A DNA stretch of 36,005 bases from Oscillospiraceae bacterium. Lineage in GTDB: Bacteria; Bacillota; Clostridia; Oscillospirales; Ruminococcaceae. The position numbers and the translations under genes are program-made. The DNA is taken from contig CAAGCE010000060.1 in assembly GCA_900768245.1 (NCBI GenBank), positions 1-36,005 of the forward strand, given 5' to 3'. Positions 32,091 through 36,005 of the stretch are shown piece by piece. A model generated the notes under the pieces. That model was not told the origin of the DNA, did not search any database, and was given only the letters and a program-made list of their open reading frames with translations. Each line of letters opens with the position of its first letter. The stretch's first letter is position 1.

Positions 32091-33122
32091 TTATGTAACA
32101 ATAGTGCAGTCAGGCAGCTGTTCTGTCAGATAGTCCATTGTTTCGCTGTCAACGTTCAATCCCTGGATATAAAGCTTTTTAAGTGCTGTCAGCGAAGCAG
32201 CGGGACGAAGGTTATTTATTGGATTATTGCCCAATTTAAGCCATTCAAGCGTTGTGAGCGACATAATAGGGTCAATTGATGATATATTATTGTTTTCGGC
32301 ATATATCTCAGTGATCTCGGTCATTCCGAGAACAGGTGAGAGATCGCTTATATTGTTGTCCTGCATATGAAGACGCTTCATTGCGGTCATACTTCCGAGT
32401 GCGGTTATGCTTGAAATATTGTTGTCGTTTATTCTGAGAAGCTCAATGTCACGAAGCTCGGCGATAGGAGTAATATCGCTGATATTGTTTTCCGAAATGT
32501 CAAGTATTCTGAGATTTACAAGGTTGTCGATAGGTGAAATATCTGTAATATCGTTTGCTCTGAGATAAAGGCTTTCAAGGTTGATAAGACCCGCAATAGG
32601 TGTCAGGTCGCTTATCTTGTTTTTGAAGAGTGAAAGATTTTTCAGATTGGTAAGTCCTTTGAGCACGGAAATATCGGTGATGTTGTTCTGATAGATCTGA
32701 AGCTCTGTGAGATTTACCATATATTTAAGCTCTGAAATATCCTCATCTGTTAGATCCATATTTCCCAAAGTAAGAGAGGTTAAGCTTGTGCTGTATTCAA
32801 CACCCTTTATCATAATTGTCGCAGGCAGATCGGCCATTACTTTTTCTTTTTCGGCAACAGCTTCGCTTACCGCAGGATTGTCTTTTCCGAGAAGATAATC
32901 AGCTTTGTTTTTGTATGAAATATTAGGAACGGTTTCCTGCTTCAGCGATTCGACCTGACTTTTCAGATCTGATATTTCTGAGAGAAGAGCTTCGTTATCA
33001 GCCTCAGCCGCAGGAGCGTCAGCGTCTGTGCTTTCGTCTTTGTTAAATAAAGAGCAGCCTGAGAAGGATACCAGCATAGCGCAGCATAAAGCGGAAGCTG
33101 TAAATATTTTTTTGAATTTCAT
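32091..33122 (-). CDS. Leucine-rich repeat lipoprotein (internalin-type), first structural gene of the aro operon
   Basis: A 343-aa protein with a lipoprotein signal peptide and a lipobox FSGC around residues 20-23, an acidic linker and a short coiled coil (LLSEISDLKSQVESLKQE). About nine internalin-type repeats of 21-22 residues follow, such as LTNLKNLSLFKNKISDLTPI and LVNLRILDISENNISDITPI. It should sit on the outer membrane leaflet as a curved protein-binding surface. The ATG at 33122 is preceded by AAAGGTGA. An ATG six codons upstream is less well placed. It is odd as the first gene after a phenylalanine attenuator and just ahead of aroF. A link to aromatic metabolism is unproven. Confidence 0.88.
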   Translation of the reverse strand: MKFKKIFTASALCCAMLVSFSGCSLFNKDESTDADAPAAEADNEALLSEISDLKSQVESLKQETVPNISYKNKADYLLGKDNPAVSEAVAEKEKVMADLPATIMIKGVEYSTSLTSLTLGNMDLTDEDISELKYMVNLTELQIYQNNITDISVLKGLTNLKNLSLFKNKISDLTPIAGLINLESLYLRANDITDISPIDNLVNLRILDISENNISDITPIAELRDIELLRINDNNISSITALGSMTAMKRLHMQDNNISDLSPVLGMTEITEIYAENNNISSIDPIMSLTTLEWLKLGNNPINNLRPAASLTALKKLYIQGLNVDSETMDYLTEQLPDCTIVT

Positions 33123-33166
33123 AAGATCGTCACCTTTCAAAAAGTAAGTATAAATGTGTAATGCCC

Positions 33167-33204
33167 AAAAATAAAAAATGCCTGTGACAAAAATGCCGCA
33201 GACA
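33167..33204 (-). terminator. Attenuator terminator of the aro operon leader
   Basis: On the minus strand, TGTCTG (33204-33199) pairs with CAGGCA (33184-33179), including one G-T wobble, across a 14-base loop. It is followed by TTTTTTATTTTT. The stem is short but the T tract is strong. Its 5' arm overlaps TACTGT (33207-33202), which can instead pair with ACAGTA at the end of the leader peptide gene. Confidence 0.68.
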
Positions 33205-33268
33205 GTAAAACCTATTACATAAATTCAAAAACTGCTATACTGTTTTGGCAAAATATTTTTTACGGCAT
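33193..33268 (-). promoter_or_regulatory. Predicted antiterminator structure
   Basis: Two nested pairings on the minus strand: ATGCCG (33268-33263) with CGGCAT (33198-33193), and ACAGTA (33243-33238) with TACTGT (33207-33202). The second blocks the terminator's 5' arm. ACAGTA is the last two sense codons of the leader gene, so a ribosome reaching the stop codon would cover it and free the terminator. Confidence 0.62.
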
Positions 33269-33348
33269 GGAAAATAAAAGCTAAAGCTAAAAAAGAAGCA
33301 AAAGCCTGTAAAAAATATAAAGCTAAAGAAAAACGTTGCAGTAATCAT
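33235..33348 (-). CDS. Phenylalanine-rich leader peptide of the aro operon attenuator
   Basis: A 37-codon gene starting ATG at 33348 with CGGAG seven bases upstream, and ending TAG at 33237-33235. The product begins MITATFFFSFIFFTGF and contains 14 Phe (12 TTT, 2 TTC), 13 of them within residues 6-26. It resembles the enterobacterial pheL leader ([15 protein letters not shown]) in concept. It lies about 30 bases downstream of a perfect promoter and directly before overlapping antiterminator and terminator pairings. The expected role is sensing charged tRNA-Phe: stalled ribosomes allow antitermination, and fast translation causes termination. A T-rich stretch producing Phe codons by chance is the main alternative. 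Confidence 0.75.
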   Translation of the reverse strand: MITATFFFSFIFFTGFCFFFSFSFYFPCRKKYFAKTV

Positions 33349-33381
33349 AATAAAACTCCGATTTAATAACTTTACGAGTTA

Positions 33382-33410
33382 ATTATATACCTATTATTTT
33401 AATATGTCAA
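33382..33410 (-). promoter_or_regulatory. Consensus sigma-A promoter of the aro operon
   Basis: On the minus strand, TTGACA at 33410-33405, a 17-base spacer and TATAAT at 33387-33382: a perfect match in both hexamers. Transcription should begin near 33375, giving a leader of about 250 bases before the LRR gene. A promoter this strong fits control at a later step. Confidence 0.9.
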
Positions 33411-33599
33411 TAGGAATACAAGAAAAAATGCTATGAAATGTATTTTTGACAAAAAAGCAAGTGCGGTTGATGTGAAAAATGTGCAAAAAAATAAAAAACA
33501 CAAAATGAAATGAAAAATGAGAACAGTAGAGAAAACGAGCAAAACAGAGAGATTTTAAGAGATTGAGGGATATATTTTAAAAAAACGGCAAAATGACTA

Positions 33600-33628
33600 T
33601 TGACAACGGAAAAAGAACCGTGTATAAT
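33600..33628 (+). promoter_or_regulatory. Consensus sigma-A promoter of rplM-rpsI
   Basis: TTGACA at 33600-33605, a 17-base spacer and TATAAT at 33623-33628, both hexamers perfect. It gives a 5' leader of about 100 bases. Confidence 0.93.
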
Positions 33629-33634
33629 ACTAAA

Positions 33635-33720
33635 TGTTGTGTCGGACGGATATCAGAATGTATGAGGAGTTGCCTACATTGAGTGATTTAACGTCGGGCA
33701 GGAAATCATACTATTATATA
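33635..33720 (+). promoter_or_regulatory. Probable ribosomal protein L13 leader
   Basis: The interval between promoter and ribosome site can fold with GACG (near 33645) pairing CGTC (near 33692), enclosing an ATGTA/TACAT hairpin, and ends in GGGCAGGAAATCAT. Firmicutes rplM-rpsI operons commonly carry an autoregulatory L13 leader at this position. Placement and size fit. I matched it by position and folding, not by model search. Confidence 0.5.
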
Positions 33721-33733
33721 AAGGAGAATGACT

Positions 33734-34162
33734 ATGTCAACTTATATGCCAAAGGCTAATGAAATCAGCCGTAAGTGGTATGTTATTGATGCTACAGATA
33801 AGTCACTCGGTAGAGTTGCTGCTGCAGCTGCATCAATCCTCAGAGGCAAGAACAAGCCAACTTTTGCACCTCACGCAGATTGCGGAGATCATGTAATCAT
33901 CATCAACTGCTCAAAAGCAGTTCTCACAGGTAAGAAGCTTGAACAGAAAACATTCAAGTGGCACACAGGCTGGATCGGCGGACTTAAGGAAACCAAGTAC
34001 AGCGATATGATGAAGAACAATCCGGAAAAGGCAATGGAAATTGCAGTAAACGGAATGCTTCCTAACAATACACTTGGCAGAGCAGCTCTCACACGTCTCA
34101 GAACTTATGCAGGTCCTGAACATGAACATGCAGCTCAGAAGCCTGAGAATTACGAGATATAA
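33734..34162 (+). CDS. rplM: 50S ribosomal protein L13
   Basis: A 142-aa ribosomal protein, one of the earliest to bind 23S rRNA. It shows SRKWYVIDATDKSLGRVAAA, LRGKNKPTFAPHADCGDHVI and the C-terminal NGMLPNNTLGRAALTRLRTY with AGPEHEHAAQKP. I chose the ATG at 33734, seven bases after AAGGAG. The in-frame ATG at 33728 is one base from the ribosome site. It is followed 13 bases later by rpsI, the universal pairing. Confidence 0.98.
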   Translation: MSTYMPKANEISRKWYVIDATDKSLGRVAAAAASILRGKNKPTFAPHADCGDHVIIINCSKAVLTGKKLEQKTFKWHTGWIGGLKETKYSDMMKNNPEKAMEIAVNGMLPNNTLGRAALTRLRTYAGPEHEHAAQKPENYEI

Positions 34163-34175
34163 GGAGGAAGCTTAG

Positions 34176-34577
34176 ATGTACGAATCAAAACAGCCATATT
34201 TTTATGGTACAGGTAGAAGAAAAAGCTCCGTTGCAAGAGTAAGAGTTTTCGCAGGCAGCGGCAACGTTACAATCAACGGCAGAAACATTGATGACTATTT
34301 TGGTCTTGAAACATTAAAGCTTATCGTTAGACAGCCACTGGTTCTCACAGAAACTGCAGATAAGTTCGATATTGTTTGCACAGTAGCAGGCGGCGGCGTA
34401 ACAGGTCAGGCCGGTGCTATCCGTCACGGTCTTTCCAGAGCTCTTCTTCAGTATGATGCAGAACTTCGTCCTGCTCTTAAGAAGGCCGGATTCCTTACTC
34501 GTGACCCAAGAATGAAGGAAAGAAAGAAGTACGGCTTAAAGGCTGCTCGTCGTGCTCCTCAGTTCTCAAAGAGATAA
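34176..34577 (+). CDS. rpsI: 30S ribosomal protein S9
   Basis: A 133-aa ribosomal protein whose basic C-terminal tail reaches the P-site tRNA. Signatures: GTGRRKSSVARVRVFAGSG, ISIDDYFGLETLK-like segment (actual INGRNIDDYFGLETLK), GGGVTGQAGAIRHGLSRAL and the terminal KKYGLKAARRAPQFSKR. AAGGAGG precedes the ATG. The C-terminus is intact, although a recombinase gene lies 137 bases downstream. If an element inserted at the 3' end, it restored the reading frame. Confidence 0.98.
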   Translation: MYESKQPYFYGTGRRKSSVARVRVFAGSGNVTINGRNIDDYFGLETLKLIVRQPLVLTETADKFDIVCTVAGGGVTGQAGAIRHGLSRALLQYDAELRPALKKAGFLTRDPRMKERKKYGLKAARRAPQFSKR

Positions 34578-34633
34578 TCATTGCCCGTACAAATGGCGTA
34601 TCTGCGTTGTTTGGGGCGAATCCATTATCAATT

Positions 34634-34654
34634 TGGTCTTTATCTGGTCTTTAT
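34634..34654 (+). repeat. Tandem TGGTCTTTAT direct repeats beside the integrase gene
   Basis: TGGTCTTTAT occurs at 34634-34643 and again at 34645-34654, an 11-base period, within the 137 bases between rpsI and the recombinase gene. Short direct repeats near an attachment site often serve as recombinase arm-binding sites. That role is inferred here. Confidence 0.5.
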
Positions 34655-34667
34655 TGAAAGATTTTTC

Positions 34668-34701
34668 AAATCCGCTCTTTTTAGAAGGGCGGATTTTTTA
34701 T
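34668..34701 (+). terminator. Terminator downstream of rpsI
   Basis: AAATCCGC (34668-34675) pairs with GCGGATTT (34689-34696), extended inward by CTT/AAG pairing, and is followed by a TTTT tract. It probably ends rplM-rpsI and lies just after the recombinase gene's 3' end on the other strand. Confidence 0.82.
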
Positions 34702-34714
34702 GTTATGTCGGCTT

Positions 34715-35851
34715 TTAAGAGAGCTTTAACGAGATAAGGTCTGCAACTTTTGTTTTGGTACTTTTCAGCACATCGGCATATATGTTGGCAGTAACTCCAA
34801 TATCGCAGTGCCCCAGATGTTCGGAAACAATTTTCAGATCTACACCGCTGTTTAAAAGCAGAGTTGCATTGCAGTGGCGAAGTTGATGAAGCGTCAAAAA
34901 TTCATATCCTGTACCTTTCAGAAATCTCTTGAATGAGGTATTAAGAGAATTCCTGTCACGGTAATTACCTAACGCAGATGTAAATACCATTTCAGGGTGA
35001 GCAAAGCTGCTGCCGATTGCCGAAGATAATTCCTCAATATACTTCTTCTGCTCTATGAATATTTCCGCAAGTGCGTCACTCATTCCGATAGTACGGATAC
35101 TGCTTTCGGTTTTAGGAGTAGTGAGATAATGCTTTCCACCTACATCGGCAAGATTGTGATTGATCGAAATGGTCATATTCTCGAAGTCAATATCTTTCCA
35201 CGACAGTGCAAGGCATTCTCCACATCGCATACCGGTGTAAAGAAGCACCTTGATAATCCGCTTGACATCTTCATCCCACGGCTTGGTTTCAAGCAGGATA
35301 AGAAAATCTCTCGACTGCTGTTCATCTAAAACAGGACGCTTCTTTTTATTGCGATTTTTTGGAAGAATTACATTTCTGCAAGGCGATTCACGAATGAAGC
35401 CCTGTTCAACACCTCTGTGAAAAATGCTCTGGATCACTATGTAGATTTTACGGACTGTTGCGGGATTGAGCCTATAGGAGAGCATGATCTGCGTAAGTTT
35501 AGGTGTTGTAATGTCCTTTACTTTAACATTTCCGAGAACAGGAGCAATATGCTTATTGTACTGTCCTTTGTAGGAATACGCCGTACTTTCCTTTAACTCC
35601 ACGGGAGCGTAATTCTCAAAATACCAATCGGCAAGCTCTGAGAACCGCATACTTTCATTCAGCTGAACGTAGCCTTTACAGTGCTGTTCAAATTCAAAAG
35701 CATACTGCTGAGCAAGCTTTTCAGCCTTTTTAGGAGTTGTGCCGTCAGGTGCAGTGAATGTTGTGGATTTGATGATTTGCTTTCCGTTCATATCATATCC
35801 CAAAGATACTTTTATACGGAAGTTTTTACCTCTTTTAGAAATAGTAGCCAT
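34715..35851 (-). CDS. Tyrosine recombinase/integrase of a mobile element
   Basis: A 378-aa phage/ICE-type integrase with an N-terminal arm-binding domain (about residues 1-60), a SAM-like core-binding domain (about 67-165) and the catalytic domain. Catalytic residues are all present: Arg209 (TGMRCGE), Lys247 (TTPKTES), His322 and Arg325 (HQLRH), His348 (HLGH) and the nucleophile Tyr358 (NIYAD). It points toward rpsI, with its stop 137 bases from the rpsI stop, the usual geometry for an integrase at one end of an element inserted in a conserved gene's 3' end. AAGGAGC precedes the ATG. The rest of the element would lie beyond the window's right edge. Confidence 0.94.
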   Translation of the reverse strand: MATISKRGKNFRIKVSLGYDMNGKQIIKSTTFTAPDGTTPKKAEKLAQQYAFEFEQHCKGYVQLNESMRFSELADWYFENYAPVELKESTAYSYKGQYNKHIAPVLGNVKVKDITTPKLTQIMLSYRLNPATVRKIYIVIQSIFHRGVEQGFIRESPCRNVILPKNRNKKKRPVLDEQQSRDFLILLETKPWDEDVKRIIKVLLYTGMRCGECLALSWKDIDFENMTISINHNLADVGGKHYLTTPKTESSIRTIGMSDALAEIFIEQKKYIEELSSAIGSSFAHPEMVFTSALGNYRDRNSLNTSFKRFLKGTGYEFLTLHQLRHCNATLLLNSGVDLKIVSEHLGHCDIGVTANIYADVLKSTKTKVADLISLKLS

Positions 35852-35856
35852 AAAAT

Positions 35857-35943
35857 TTAAGCTCCTTCATTAAACATAGATTTTATGAGGTCAAATGCAA
35901 AAGTAAGTGCAACCCCTGAGATCAAAACGCAAACATAAACCAT
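35857..35943 (-). CDS. Possible 28-aa hydrophobic peptide upstream of the integrase
   Basis: An ATG at 35943 opens a short frame whose product starts MVYVCVLISGVALTFAF and ends FNEGA. Its stop overlaps the integrase ribosome site. One membrane helix is predicted. No Shine-Dalgarno precedes the ATG, so it may be chance. An excisionase would be more usual at this place but is not seen. Confidence 0.22.
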   Translation of the reverse strand: MVYVCVLISGVALTFAFDLIKSMFNEGA

Positions 35944-36005
35944 AAAAACAGGTAAAATCAGCAGAAAAAAGTAACGAACCCATCAAAAAAACGCACAAAA
36001 ACGCC

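Noticed and set aside
33235..33410. T-box or purine/amino-acid riboswitch as the aro leader
   Set aside because: No T-box sequence (AGGGTGGNACCGCG-like) and no known aptamer core is visible. The leader peptide with alternative stems explains the region better.
34600..34625. GGGGCGAATCC-like stretch resembling a tRNA T-arm near the integrase
   Set aside because: No matching acceptor, D or anticodon stems are present, so there is no tRNA and probably no tRNA attachment-site remnant.
1..36005. CRISPR array, toxin-antitoxin pair, restriction-modification or other defence genes
   Set aside because: No regularly spaced direct repeats and no recognisable defence proteins were seen. The only tandem repeats are the 21-bp coding repeats at 25911-26060.

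Overview
The window looks like chromosome from a spore-forming Clostridia bacterium, most likely Oscillospirales/Ruminococcaceae. This is inferred from the stage II sporulation gene spoIIR, strong AGGAGG-type ribosome binding sites, near-consensus sigma-A promoters with 17-base spacers, the DUF4364 and BspA-type LRR families, and moderately AT-rich, densely packed genes. I could not check taxonomy by similarity search.

Layout. (1) Positions 1-6.6 kb, minus strand: an envelope operon made of an unrecognised 284-aa protein, a BspA-type LRR surface protein, MoxR ATPase, DUF58 protein and membrane transglutaminase. The operon ends against a small inverted-repeat element. (2) 6.7-9.4 kb, plus strand: a YtrA-type GntR regulator with a clear promoter and operator, ABC ATPase, permease, lipoprotein and a tiny membrane protein. 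(3) 9.4-14.1 kb, minus strand: rsmD-coaD-coiled-coil protein, flotillin plus a small membrane protein, and spoIIR with a candidate sigma-F promoter. (4) 14.1-23.0 kb: a cytoplasmic GH3 glycosidase, a dCache chemoreceptor, nadA, an AI-2E family permease and an NSS symporter. A palindromic 294-bp element lies between the GH3 and chemoreceptor terminators, and a complete copy of the small element from position 1 lies between the permease and the symporter. (5) 23.1-25.7 kb: a PcrA/UvrD helicase. (6) 33.4 kb back to 25.7 kb, minus strand: an aromatic amino acid operon in the order leader peptide, LRR lipoprotein, aroF (DAHP synthase), aroB, aroA, aroC, membrane protein, DUF4364 and heptad-repeat protein. 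(7) 33.6-34.6 kb: rplM-rpsI with a consensus promoter and a structured leader. (8) 34.7 kb to the end: a tyrosine recombinase directly downstream of rpsI, probably the edge of an integrated element.

The most striking observation is a very short gene between the aro operon promoter and its first structural gene. It encodes a 37-residue peptide with 14 phenylalanines and is followed by mutually exclusive antiterminator and terminator pairings, with the peptide's stop codon next to the antiterminator arm. This has the architecture of an enterobacterial pheA-type attenuator, but sits in a Clostridium-like genome ahead of an LRR lipoprotein and DAHP synthase.

Second is a 161-bp MITE-like element present twice (133 of 135 comparable bases identical). 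Both copies are flanked by TTA, and in both cases that TTA is the neighbouring gene's TAA stop codon read on the opposite strand.
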